DNA of 15,563 bases from UBA822 sp036336795 (GCA_036336795.1 JAYZFL010000030.1:1-15563), one strand, 5' to 3'. Positions 1 through 8,184 are shown, counted from the first letter of the stretch. Notes: generated from the letters alone by a model not told the origin. Numbers and translations are program-made.

Positions 1-377
1 GGAATTTCGAAATCTATGAGACGATAGCCTCCTCGCTCTTCCATGCCGATCACACGGCCTACGGCGTCTACGTGTCCTTGCACAAAATGTCCATCTAGCC
101 GACTTCCCATCTTAACCGCACGCTCCAGATTGACCTCGCTACCCTCCCGGTAACTAGAGGCGACTGTACGAGAGAGCGTAGTGCCGATGCTTGTGACTAT
201 GAAACCGCCATCCGTCAGGGTAGCAACCGTATGGCATGCCCCGTCGAGCGCGACCGACGCACCCACCGAAAGGCCATCCCGAATGAGAGGTGCCGAGATC
301 TCCAATTCCCGTACATCCTCAAGTCTACGGAGCGCTACGATCTTCCCTACATCTTCGACAATCCCGCTGAACATCAT
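1..377 (-). CDS. ribE: Riboflavin synthase alpha chain, C-terminus cut by window edge
   Basis: This enzyme dismutates two 6,7-dimethyl-8-ribityllumazine molecules to riboflavin plus the pyrimidine precursor, the last step of riboflavin synthesis. I translated the minus strand by hand. It begins MMFSGIVEDVG, matching the family start MF(T/S)GI, followed by GASVALDGACHTVA (the G-SVAVNGVCLTV region of the first barrel) and VNLERAVKMGSRLDGHFVQGHVD, the hallmark of the domain junction. About 125 residues are present; the family is usually about 200-220, so most of the second repeat is outside the window. The first ATG (377) overlaps the ribD stop as ATGA. The second ATG (374) would give the canonical MFSG start with a 1-base overlap, so either is possible. 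It is the distal visible member of a purM-ribD-ribE run. Confidence 0.95.
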   Translation of the reverse strand, partial: MMFSGIVEDVGKIVALRRLEDVRELEISAPLIRDGLSVGASVALDGACHTVATLTDGGFIVTSIGTTLSRTVASSYREGSEVNLERAVKMGSRLDGHFVQGHVDAVGRVIGMEERGGYRLIDFEI

Positions 378-1501
378 TCTTCTCGGTCATAGGTGACAAG
401 GACATCGTTCCCGAATTGTCTCGGCTCACCGACAACCGACCAATCCGAGATCCTGCCTTCCTCTAATACATTTGAAAGGCCGGGAACACACTGCGGTCCC
501 AGAACGTGTGGAGTTCGTAAAAGGTACAGACGTTGGACAAGGTCCGCATCCACGAGAGCACGCGCTAATCGCCCACCACCCTCACAAAAAATTGAACGAA
601 GACCAATGCTCCAACATCTTGTGAGAGTCTCTTGAAGATCAAGTCCAGGAGGAGAAGCAGGAACAACTTCGACTTTGGCCCCCGCCTCTTCCAGAAATCT
701 CACCCTTTCGCGAGGAGCCGTAGGTGTGACCACGATAATCAAGGGAGCTTCATCGATGGTTTGAAAGAGCCTAGCGTCAGTTGAGAGCTCAGCCCCAGGA
801 TCTAGCACTATCCGCGTGGGCGGAACTCGGGCTTGAAAGCCTTCCCGTAACGTTAGTCGAGGATCATCGACCCGGGCAGTCAGGCCACCGATCAGGATGC
901 CGTCGAAGCCCATCCTCAACCGATGGACCTCCCGCGTCGCTGCCCGACCAGTTAGAAATGTTCGCTCTCCGGGCCGGGCAGCGATCCCGTAGTCACGGCT
1001 CTCGGCAAGCTTGACAACTACATAACTCCCTGAATGCTGTATTGTATGGAAGTAGACAGGGTCCACTTTGGTACTCAGACGAGGATCGTCGGAGGGACCT
1101 GCAACCTCCATCCCTGCCTTTGCCAGGCGCTGAGCACCGCCACCTCCTTTCAACCCTGAGTCCAATGCTCCGAACACGACACGTACGACACCCGCATCCA
1201 GGAGAAGCTCTGTGCAAGGTGGCGTCTTTCCATGATGGTTACAGGGCTCAAGGCTGATATAGGCCGTGGCGCCTCGGGCGTCTTTTCCAGCTGCCGTCAC
1301 GGCCTCGACTTCAGCGTGAGCTCCACCATACTCTCGATGAGAACCTTCGCCTACTGGCTTTCCATCCTTAACAAGTACACAGCCCACCATGGGGTTCGGA
1401 TGCACCCAGCCCCATCCTCGCTCTGCGAGTCCGGCGGCTCGTAACAGCCAAGTTCCATCGGATGCGGATAGCGTCGATCCCGTAGCATCACGCACTGCCA
1501 T
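374..1501 (-). CDS. ribD: Bifunctional riboflavin deaminase/reductase RibD
   Basis: RibD deaminates and then reduces the GTP-derived pyrimidine (steps 2 and 3 of riboflavin synthesis). It has 375 residues, the usual length. The N-terminal cytidine-deaminase-like domain (about 1-145) has HPNPMVGCVLV at 34-44, the zinc ligand and catalytic pair HAE at 62-64, and PCNHHGKTPPC with zinc cysteines 87 and 96. The C-terminal reductase domain (about 155-375) has VHRLRMGFDGILIGGLTARVDDPRLT and a late EGGGRLA motif. One oddity is that the usual SLDGxIA motif at the reductase start reads SRDYGIA. The start ATG overlaps the upstream stop as TGATG and has no clear Shine-Dalgarno, consistent with translational coupling. 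The stop overlaps ribE. Confidence 0.96.
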   Translation of the reverse strand: MAVRDATGSTLSASDGTWLLRAAGLAERGWGWVHPNPMVGCVLVKDGKPVGEGSHREYGGAHAEVEAVTAAGKDARGATAYISLEPCNHHGKTPPCTELLLDAGVVRVVFGALDSGLKGGGGAQRLAKAGMEVAGPSDDPRLSTKVDPVYFHTIQHSGSYVVVKLAESRDYGIAARPGERTFLTGRAATREVHRLRMGFDGILIGGLTARVDDPRLTLREGFQARVPPTRIVLDPGAELSTDARLFQTIDEAPLIIVVTPTAPRERVRFLEEAGAKVEVVPASPPGLDLQETLTRCWSIGLRSIFCEGGGRLARALVDADLVQRLYLLRTPHVLGPQCVPGLSNVLEEGRISDWSVVGEPRQFGNDVLVTYDREE

Positions 1502-2478
1502 CAGAGCGTGATGCGGCCCGCGAGTCCCATGAAAGGAGCTCTTCTGCCTGGATCGTAGGCGCCCTGATAGCCTGGTAAATTGCTATACCCACCCGCCCAA
1601 CCAGCCTCGAGAGAAACTTGAAGGATGAACCGCGTGACGGACATGCCAATAAAGTAGATGTCACGCCGACTGATTAAGTTGTCCGTAGAGGCAACTCCTC
1701 GGATGTTGCGATCGACTGGATCGGTAACTTGCACACCCAATGCACCCTTGCTCCAATCCCACCCAATTCCCGCCAGAAGAGCCAACGCAAAAAGGTCATT
1801 CCCGACCGTTGCACGTACGGACGTCGCTGAAACATCGGTATCGATTTGGGTCTGCAGTGATCCAGTATTCCCCCAACCCACAGCGCCTCCGTAACGTTGT
1901 ACGACAGAGATAGTGAAGCCGGGCATCGTGAATGATTCTCGAAAGAGTCCGAGCCGCATTCCCCCCGACATCACGGTTTGGTTATCCGTGAATCCGTCCC
2001 TCTCGTCTAACAAGAGAAGACCCAAGGAGCCGAGCAGATCTAAAGAAAAGATGCCGCCGACCGTCGGAGAAATCGAGAATCCATCGAGCACACCGATTAC
2101 CACTGTTCCCTTTAATCCATAACTCGTTACAGTGTTCGTCCCTTGCCCGTCAGTACCTTGTCCGTGGACATCAGGCATCTCAAAAAAGGCCGCTCGGATA
2201 CCCGTAGCCAAACTCACCCGAGGTGAGCGGCCGAACAATCCACCGATCGTGCTCGAGGTCCCGGGAAGTTCTGTGCCAGCCGCATCTGCGATAGTGATTC
2301 CACCCTGTAGAGCCTGACCGGCCAATAGCGCATTACTGCATGCAGCAAGCAAGCTCGGAGTTTCCCCGGACGCACAATGAGCAACGAGCAATTCAAGATC
2401 CTGTGTGTGGGCCGATACTGGAAAAACGAGAAAAACAAGGAATCCACTCATAGTCACGTGGTGACCCCACCGCTTCAC
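1501..2478 (-). CDS. Unrecognised exported, probable outer-membrane protein
   Basis: I do not recognise the family. I chose the GTG start at 2478, giving 325 residues. It overlaps the purM stop as GTGA, and an AGGAG lies 10 bases upstream. The N-terminus MKRWGHHVTMSGFLVFLVFP is a Sec signal peptide with a basic start and a hydrophobic core; likely cleavage is after VSA at residue 23. There are two cysteines soon after (in LVAHCASG and LLAACSN), then Gly-, Ser- and Thr-rich segments with alternating hydrophobic residues (for example SYGLKGTVVIGVLDGFSISP and VSLEAGWAGGYSN). These look like beta strands, and the end APFMGLAGRITL could be a terminal barrel strand, although the last residue is Leu rather than Phe. 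A beta-barrel of about 10-14 strands is inference. A longer ATG frame from 2523 would run 49 bases into purM and bury the signal peptide. Its place inside a purine/riboflavin run gives no clue to function. Confidence 0.75.
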   Translation of the reverse strand: MKRWGHHVTMSGFLVFLVFPVSAHTQDLELLVAHCASGETPSLLAACSNALLAGQALQGGITIADAAGTELPGTSSTIGGLFGRSPRVSLATGIRAAFFEMPDVHGQGTDGQGTNTVTSYGLKGTVVIGVLDGFSISPTVGGIFSLDLLGSLGLLLLDERDGFTDNQTVMSGGMRLGLFRESFTMPGFTISVVQRYGGAVGWGNTGSLQTQIDTDVSATSVRATVGNDLFALALLAGIGWDWSKGALGVQVTDPVDRNIRGVASTDNLISRRDIYFIGMSVTRFILQVSLEAGWAGGYSNLPGYQGAYDPGRRAPFMGLAGRITL

Positions 2479-3509
2479 ACCCACCGAACTCCTGCGCCCG
2501 CCTCCACTTCCCCCATAATCCAACCCCGTGTTTCTCCCTGGACCAGCGCGGACATCACCCCATCAGCTCCTTCAGGTGACGTCACTAAGATCAGGCCCAC
2601 CCCCATGTTGAAGACTCTCATCATCTCGGGACGCTCGATCCCGCCTGCTTCAGCCAAGACTCGAAAAACAGGTGGCACACTCCACGATCCAGTATCAATG
2701 ACAGCACCAAGCCCCGACCGGAAAATTCGTGGAAGATTTCCGCCGATCCCACCGCCGGTGATGTGAGCCATGCCCCTGACACAGTCATTTTCCAAGATTG
2801 GCTGGACGGCATGCAGATAACTGAGATGCACGTCTAACAAAACATCCCCGACTTTCCGATCGGTCTCAGGGAATGGGTCATCGACCCCCAACTTCATGAC
2901 GTCGAAAACGATCTTGCGGGCCAGCGTAAAGCCATTGGTATGCAGCCCGGACGACTCAAGTCCGATCAGCACGTCACCCGCCTGCACTCGTGACCCATCC
3001 AGGACCCGGTCTCGGGCGACGATGCCCACGATGAATCCGGCCAAATCGTATTCGTGCTCTGAGTAGAACTCGGGCATCTGAGCAGTCTCTCCACCCAAAA
3101 GAGCACATCCGTTCTCTTTACAACCCTGGGCCACACCGCTCACGACCGCCGTCACTACAGTTTCGTCAATAGAGCCAGATGCCAGATAATCCAAAAAGAA
3201 CAGGGGACGAGCACCTTGGACCAAGATGTCGTTCACACAGTGATTGACGAGATCCTGGCCCACAGTATCATGACGGTCAGTTATGAATGCCACTTTGAGT
3301 TTGGTTCCTACTCCGTCAGCACTCGAAACTAACACAGGATCCGGAACGTCATCCGGTACTCTATAGAGACCTCCGAACGATCCCAATTCAGAGAGAGTAT
3401 TACGATCTCGTGTAGAGGCGACTAGACCTTTTAACCGATCCTTGGCTCGTTCAGCGGCGGCGAGATCCACTCCCGCTTTTCGATAGCTTAGCACGTTCTT
3501 ATCAGCCAT
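2475..3509 (-). CDS. purM: Phosphoribosylformylglycinamidine cyclo-ligase (AIR synthetase)
   Basis: PurM closes FGAM to aminoimidazole ribonucleotide with ATP, step 5 of purine synthesis, in the cytosol. Its 344 residues match the family. Visible motifs are YRKAGVDL at 9-16, GSFGGLYR at 43-50, SADGVGTKLK at 63-72, the VNDIL metal/phosphate region at 92-96 and GGETAQMPEFY at 139-149. The C-terminal half has HITGGGIGGNLPR and FNMGVGLILV, all characteristic. The start ATG overlaps the stop of the upstream PfkB-type kinase by 8 bases and lacks a clear Shine-Dalgarno, so it is probably translated by coupling. Its own stop overlaps the next gene's GTG. It stands alone, without other pur genes in the window. 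Confidence 0.97.
   Translation of the reverse strand: MADKNVLSYRKAGVDLAAAERAKDRLKGLVASTRDRNTLSELGSFGGLYRVPDDVPDPVLVSSADGVGTKLKVAFITDRHDTVGQDLVNHCVNDILVQGARPLFFLDYLASGSIDETVVTAVVSGVAQGCKENGCALLGGETAQMPEFYSEHEYDLAGFIVGIVARDRVLDGSRVQAGDVLIGLESSGLHTNGFTLARKIVFDVMKLGVDDPFPETDRKVGDVLLDVHLSYLHAVQPILENDCVRGMAHITGGGIGGNLPRIFRSGLGAVIDTGSWSVPPVFRVLAEAGGIERPEMMRVFNMGVGLILVTSPEGADGVMSALVQGETRGWIMGEVEAGAGVRWV
2489..2493 (-). promoter_or_regulatory. Shine-Dalgarno AGGAG selecting GTG start
   Basis: AGGAG on the minus strand lies inside the last codons of purM, 10 bases before the GTG at 2478. With the GTGA stop/start overlap it supports this GTG over the in-frame ATGs at 2523 and 2451. Confidence 0.55.
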
Positions 3510-4428
3510 TTGGGGCCTGTAGCTGGTGTTCGAAGGCAGTCATTTCCTTGAACTGCAAGATGCGTCCGAGGATATCTCGGTCCTTGAGCGAGTAGAATCG
3601 ATCAATGCTAAAGCTCTCAACCGCAAATGACCCCATAGTGGATCCATACACCATCGCACGCTTGTAATCGTCAGCACAAAATGAATCTGCGGCCGCAAGG
3701 TGCCCGAGAAAGCCCCCGGCGAAGGAATCACCCGCCCCCGTTGGATCGGCAATCATCCTGAGCGGAAATCCGGGAGTGAAGAAGATCCAATCCGGTCCGT
3801 AAAGGATCGCTCCATGCTCCCCCTTTTTTACAACGACAATGCCTGGTCCGCATTCCTGAATCCACTTTGCTGCGCGAAGCAGATCGTGATCTCCTGCCAA
3901 TTGACGCGCCTCGGCATCGTTCAACAACAGAATGTCGACCCTACTCAAGAGTTCAAGAAGAGCCTCACGGCTACCCTCAATCCAATAATTCATCGTGTCG
4001 CAAGCCACAATCTCAGGAGACCGCACCTGATCGAGTACCTCCAATTGAAGCACCGGATCAATATTTCCGAGGAATACGCAGGACGCGTCCCGAAATTCTG
4101 TGGGGACATGAGGCCGAAAATCTGCAAATACCCCCAGGCGAGTCTCCAATGTATCCCGGGAATTGAGATCATCCGAATATCGTCCCGACCAGAAAAAACT
4201 CTCACCGTCAGCTCGCTCGATCCCCCTGAGGTCCACACCTCGCCTGGCGAGAAATTCTAGCTTCTCCATCGGATAATCATCTCCTACTACACTCACGACA
4301 CGTACCGGAGTAAGGAAGCTCGCCGCAGCGGAGAAAAAAACAGCGGAGCCACCCAGAACCCTCTCCGCCTCACCGAAAGGGGTCTCCACTGAATCCAGAG
4401 CTACGGTTCCAAAGACAAGTACCGACAT
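3502..4428 (-). CDS. PfkB-family carbohydrate/nucleoside kinase, substrate unknown
   Basis: This is a ribokinase-superfamily kinase that transfers ATP phosphate to a sugar or nucleoside hydroxyl. It has 308 residues, the family norm. The N-terminal di-glycine substrate motif is at LGGSAVFFS (25-33). The C-terminal signature DPTGAGDSFAGGF is at 228-240, with catalytic base Asp234. VDILLLNDAEAR at 164-175 and VVVKKGEHG are the usual core strands. The internal DTMNYWI (144-150) may help place the subfamily. The sequence does not show the substrate. Its 8-base overlap with purM makes a nucleoside or ribose-phosphate substrate conceivable, but that is only context. AGAGGGG (4436-4442) lies 7 bases before the ATG, a good ribosome-binding site, 12 bases after argS. 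Confidence 0.88.
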   Translation of the reverse strand: MSVLVFGTVALDSVETPFGEAERVLGGSAVFFSAAASFLTPVRVVSVVGDDYPMEKLEFLARRGVDLRGIERADGESFFWSGRYSDDLNSRDTLETRLGVFADFRPHVPTEFRDASCVFLGNIDPVLQLEVLDQVRSPEIVACDTMNYWIEGSREALLELLSRVDILLLNDAEARQLAGDHDLLRAAKWIQECGPGIVVVKKGEHGAILYGPDWIFFTPGFPLRMIADPTGAGDSFAGGFLGHLAAADSFCADDYKRAMVYGSTMGSFAVESFSIDRFYSLKDRDILGRILQFKEMTAFEHQLQAPNG

Positions 4429-4440
4429 CGGGCCACCCCT

Positions 4441-6135
4441 CTAGGACGTGATTTCTTCATCTTCGCGAGTCATACGCTCCGGGGCCCTGATGCCCAGAAT
4501 TTGCAAACCATTCCTCAGGACGATCTGAACCGACCTCACCAGAGCGAGCCGTGCAGTCCTTAGCGTCACATCATCGACCAGAACCGAGAGTTCCGGGTTC
4601 CGACTCGGATTACCCGCGTGATACCAGGAGTTCACTGCGCCTGCAGTCTGCTCAAGGTAATCACAGATCAGGTGAGGTGCCCTAAGGCGAGCCGCATTGC
4701 TAACTGAATCCGGAAATCGACCTAGTTGTTTGACGAGTTCGCGCTCCATCTCGTTCTTGAGGACCGAAAGGTCTATACCTCGGCCAATCACTTCTCGACG
4801 ATCGACGTCAGTTTTCTTGAAGATGCTACACATCCGAGCGTGAGCGTATTGAATCTTGAAGACCGGATTCTTATCGGATTGATCAAGCGCCAGACTCAGA
4901 TCGAATATCAGATGTCCATCTGGTTTGCGCATCTGGAAAAAATACCTGGTCACGTCAACGCCCACTTCACTCATGAGTTTCCTGAGGGTGGTATACGACC
5001 CGGCTCGTTTTGAAAACTTCACCTCCTGGCCATCCCGTTCGACTCGCACCATCTGATGCAGTACGTATTCCGGGTATCCACTGGGGAGGCCCAGGGCCTG
5101 CAAACCAGCGTGGACACGAGCTACCGTGCCGTGGTGATCGGCACCTTGGACGTTGATAACGTGGTGGAAGCCCCGCTCCCATTTGTTCATGTGATACGCG
5201 ACATCCGGAAGAAAATACGTCGGAGACCCATCACTCTTGATCATGACCCGGTCCTTCTGGTCACCATATTCAGTTGTTCGAAGCCAAACCGCCCCATCTT
5301 GGTCGAAAACCTTACCGGTTTCCCGAAGCGCCTCTACGGTAGATTTTATCCGACCGTCCTCATACAAAGAGGATTCAAGAAAGTACCCGTCGAAGTGAAT
5401 ACCAACGGTAGAGAGATCTCTGTCTTGCTCTTTTCGAAGGACACGAATCGCCATGTTTCGCATTATTCCGAGCGCTTCTGCGTCAGAATTTCCCACGAAG
5501 CGATCCCCGTATGCTTCGACTAACCCGGAGGCGATTTCGGACACGTAAGCACCCTGATACCCTCCCTCAGGGAGCTGGGCATCCTCTCCGAACAATTGCT
5601 GGTAGCGGACCCAGACACTCTCGGCAAGTCGATCGATCTGAGCACCGGCATCGTTATAGTAGTACTCACGTGTGACCATCCATCCCGTCCATTCCAATAA
5701 GCTGGCGATCGCGTCTCCGATCGAACCTTGGCGGCCATGACCAAGATGTAACGGTCCTGTCGGATTCGCCGAGACAAACTCCACCATGATCGACTCTCCG
5801 TGACCCTCGTCACTTTTGCCGTAGTGCTCCTCAGCCTCAATGATACCCGTTAGAAGAGAAGCAATTTCGTCCGTACTTAGCCTAAAGTTTAGAAAACCTG
5901 GCCCGGCAACCTCTACGGCTTCGATTGTCACCTCTCGTCCCTTCAAGCGCGTGACAATCTCTTCGGCGATGGTGCGAGGCGGTAGTCCCAAAGTACTCGC
6001 AAGGGTGAGAGCTAGATTGCTCGCAAGGTCACCATGCGTCGAGTCCTTGGGTTGATCTAATCGCACCTCGACGCCTGTTACTCCCATCTCTTCCAAGACG
6101 TCCTCAAGGGCTCTTCGAATCGCTTCCTGAGACAT
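4441..6135 (-). CDS. argS: Arginyl-tRNA synthetase
   Basis: ArgRS charges tRNA-Arg with arginine. It has 564 residues, typical of the bacterial enzyme. The N-terminal Add-1 domain (about 1-110) contains DSTHGDLASN and VEVAGPGFLNF. The class I catalytic domain has VEFVSANPTGPLHLGHGR, with the HIGH-equivalent HLGH at 130-133, and YYNDAGAQIDRL at 159-170. FSKRAG at 374-379 follows Lys373 and replaces the KMSKS loop in the usual ArgRS manner. QGADHHGTVARV (330-341) is also family-specific. The C-terminal anticodon-binding DALR domain ends with RLALVRSVQIVLRNGLQILG. The gene starts 26 bases after the FmdB-type gene with only a weak Shine-Dalgarno, and is followed at 12 bases by the kinase. Confidence 0.98.
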   Translation of the reverse strand: MSQEAIRRALEDVLEEMGVTGVEVRLDQPKDSTHGDLASNLALTLASTLGLPPRTIAEEIVTRLKGREVTIEAVEVAGPGFLNFRLSTDEIASLLTGIIEAEEHYGKSDEGHGESIMVEFVSANPTGPLHLGHGRQGSIGDAIASLLEWTGWMVTREYYYNDAGAQIDRLAESVWVRYQQLFGEDAQLPEGGYQGAYVSEIASGLVEAYGDRFVGNSDAEALGIMRNMAIRVLRKEQDRDLSTVGIHFDGYFLESSLYEDGRIKSTVEALRETGKVFDQDGAVWLRTTEYGDQKDRVMIKSDGSPTYFLPDVAYHMNKWERGFHHVINVQGADHHGTVARVHAGLQALGLPSGYPEYVLHQMVRVERDGQEVKFSKRAGSYTTLRKLMSEVGVDVTRYFFQMRKPDGHLIFDLSLALDQSDKNPVFKIQYAHARMCSIFKKTDVDRREVIGRGIDLSVLKNEMERELVKQLGRFPDSVSNAARLRAPHLICDYLEQTAGAVNSWYHAGNPSRNPELSVLVDDVTLRTARLALVRSVQIVLRNGLQILGIRAPERMTREDEEITS

Positions 6136-6161
6136 AGAGCTAGGCTAGAACCCGAACACGC

Positions 6162-6539
6162 TCACGTATCCAACTTGGAGGGCCGGGCGGCAGACTCCGA
6201 CGAACCTGATGAGGCAGCGGGCGTAGCAGAGGATTCCGTCCTGGGTTTCGGCTCCTTCGAGCCAGTGCTCTCAGGAGTGTCTGACTTGGGAGAGGAGCCA
6301 CTTTTTTCTCCTTGGTTAGTGGTACTTTCTCGTTCCGAGGAGGCGGCCTTTTTGTAAGCATCACTTCGGTAATCCGTAATGTAGAATCCCTCGCCTTTGA
6401 AGATGAGACCTGCGCCACCGGACAGAAGTCGTTGGGCCAGTTTTTCGCATTTCGGACAAGGCACAGTAGGATCATCTGACATGCTCTGAAACAACTCAAA
6501 CTCATGCCCGTCTGGGCACCGATATTCGTATGTAGGCAT
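6162..6539 (-). CDS. FmdB-type zinc-ribbon protein with hydrophilic tail
   Basis: This is a small (125-residue) putative regulatory or scaffold protein of the FmdB/CxxC zinc-ribbon family; the molecular role of the family is poorly known. The start was set at MPTYEYRCPDGHEFELFQ, the canonical N-terminus. A longer frame to 6665 would run 50 bases into the mutase gene. The first half of the ribbon has Cys8 followed by His12, where many members have CxxCGH, so one cysteine is absent and His12 may ligate instead. The second half has Cys28 and Cys31 in VPCPKC. Next come LSGGAGLIFKGEGFYITDY, strongly conserved in the family, and then about 50 residues of Ser, Glu, Lys, Pro and Thr that look disordered. 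The 76-base spacer upstream carries no obvious promoter. Confidence 0.88.
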   Translation of the reverse strand: MPTYEYRCPDGHEFELFQSMSDDPTVPCPKCEKLAQRLLSGGAGLIFKGEGFYITDYRSDAYKKAASSERESTTNQGEKSGSSPKSDTPESTGSKEPKPRTESSATPAASSGSSESAARPSKLDT

Positions 6540-6615
6540 TCTGGCTAAGTCGAAGTGGATTACACAGGACGAGGTTCGATCAAAGTCTAGAAAATAACGG
6601 ACAGCGCGGGCATGA

Positions 6616-8184
6616 CTAGGGGTCGTGGGTTCCCCACTCCTTACGGAGCACATCACTGATTTCACCTAAGGTCACTGGCACCTTAACTGCACGCACAATC
6701 GCAGGCAGGAGATTATCACCCGAGCGAGCGGCCACTCGAATAGTGTCGCAAGCATCAGATACCGCGGCAACTTCGCGCTGTTTCTTCAACACAGTAAGTC
6801 GAACTTTCTGCTGATGCTCCAGAGCCGGATAGTCCGGGCTTGACATAGCCGTCCGGACCTCGGTTTCCTCAAAAACATTAACCCCAACGACCTTACGCTC
6901 TTTCCCTTCGATCTCCATCTGGTGCCTGTATGCCGCACGGTGTATCTCCTTCTGCATGAATTCCAAGGATTGGGCCACTCCGTCCAGATCTTCGATCTGC
7001 TCCAGGTATTCCAGTGCCCTATTTTCTATTTCATCCGTAAGTGCCTCCACGTAGTAACTCCCTGCCAAAGGGTCAACCGTCTTCGCCACTCCAGATTCGT
7101 GAGCTACGATCTGTTGCGTCCGAAGAGCAAGCTTGGCGGACTCTTCTGTCGGAATCGCTAATGCTTCATCGTGGCCATTCGCATGCAATGATTGAGTTCC
7201 CCCGAGCACTGCAGCCATTGTCTGGATTGCCACTCGCACGACGTTGTTCAAAGGTTGTTGTGCGGTTAGCGTCGATCCACCGGTCTGTGTATGGAATCTG
7301 AGCATACAGGATCGGTCAGAAGCACCGTACCGATCTTTCATGAGCCTCGCCCACAGTCGTCGTGCGGCTCGGAATTTCGCGACCTCCTCTAAGATGTCGT
7401 TGTGAGCGGCGAAAAAAAACGATACTCGCGGAGCGAATTCCTCTAAGGAAACGCCGCTCGCCAGCACCCGCTCCATGTAGTTGAGACCGTTCGCAATCGT
7501 AAAAGCTACTTCCTGCGGTGCCGTGGAGCCTGCCTCTCGAATGTGGTAACCCGATATGGAGATCGAATTCCAGCGAGGGATTTCGCTGGCACAGAATGCC
7601 ACAAGATCAGAGGCTAATCTGAGGCTAGGATCCGGTGGATAAATATAAGTTCCCCGGGCGATATACTCCTTAAGGACATCATTCTGCACAGTCCCGCTCA
7701 GGGTCGCGCGTGGAATGTCTCGCTCATCCGCGACAGCTACGTAAAGGGCAAGTAGCACAGCGGCCGTGGCGTTAATCGTCATTGAAGTGGATACTCGATC
7801 TAGGGCAATGTCGTCGAATAATACACGCATGTCTTCGATCGAGTCGATTGCCACCCCAACGCGTCCCACCTCCCCCTCCGCCATGGGATGATCCGAATCG
7901 TAGCCTAGTTGAGTGGGAAGATCGAAGGCCACCGACAGGCCCGTATTCCCATGCGCGAGCAGGTATCGATATCGGCTATTGGTTTGCTCGGCGGTCCCAA
8001 AACCAGCGTACTGGCGCATGGTCCATAAGCGCCCACGGTACATGTCTGAGTAGATCCCCCTGGTAAATGGAAAGTTGCCCGGTTTGCCAAGTTTCTCCGG
8101 AACCCCCATCGACGGTTGGTACAGAGCGTCCACCTCGATCCCGCTATCGGTACGAACTTTCCCGTCCTCTGCGTCGTGGCTCAC
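6616..8184 (-). CDS. Methylmalonyl-CoA mutase, catalytic (large) subunit without B12 domain
   Basis: This enzyme interconverts methylmalonyl-CoA and succinyl-CoA by an adenosylcobalamin radical mechanism. Its 522 residues cover the TIM-barrel substrate domain only. There is no DxHxxG cobalamin-binding domain, so a separate small subunit is needed. RQYAGFGTAEQTN places Tyr59 and KEYIARGTY places Arg177; these align, with the same spacing of 118, with Tyr89 and Arg207 of the Propionibacterium enzyme. Isobutyryl-CoA mutases have Phe and Gln there, so methylmalonyl-CoA is the likely substrate. SGYHIREAG places His214, equivalent to catalytic His244. The start codon is GTG, 8 bases after the biotin carrier stop, with a weak Shine-Dalgarno. 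Its place beside carboxylase subunits fits a propionyl-CoA route. Confidence 0.95.
   Translation of the reverse strand: MSHDAEDGKVRTDSGIEVDALYQPSMGVPEKLGKPGNFPFTRGIYSDMYRGRLWTMRQYAGFGTAEQTNSRYRYLLAHGNTGLSVAFDLPTQLGYDSDHPMAEGEVGRVGVAIDSIEDMRVLFDDIALDRVSTSMTINATAAVLLALYVAVADERDIPRATLSGTVQNDVLKEYIARGTYIYPPDPSLRLASDLVAFCASEIPRWNSISISGYHIREAGSTAPQEVAFTIANGLNYMERVLASGVSLEEFAPRVSFFFAAHNDILEEVAKFRAARRLWARLMKDRYGASDRSCMLRFHTQTGGSTLTAQQPLNNVVRVAIQTMAAVLGGTQSLHANGHDEALAIPTEESAKLALRTQQIVAHESGVAKTVDPLAGSYYVEALTDEIENRALEYLEQIEDLDGVAQSLEFMQKEIHRAAYRHQMEIEGKERKVVGVNVFEETEVRTAMSSPDYPALEHQQKVRLTVLKKQREVAAVSDACDTIRVAARSGDNLLPAIVRAVKVPVTLGEISDVLRKEWGTHDP

Noticed and set aside
3700..4260. Plus-strand open frame of 186 codons
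   Set aside because: It lies wholly antisense to the PfkB kinase, whose motifs are clear, and its translation has no recognisable domain.
5056..5523. Plus-strand open frame of 155 codons
   Set aside because: It is the antisense shadow of the argS catalytic domain.
6540..6665. N-terminal extension of the FmdB-type protein
   Set aside because: It would overlap the mutase gene, while the canonical family start MPTYEY lies at 6539.
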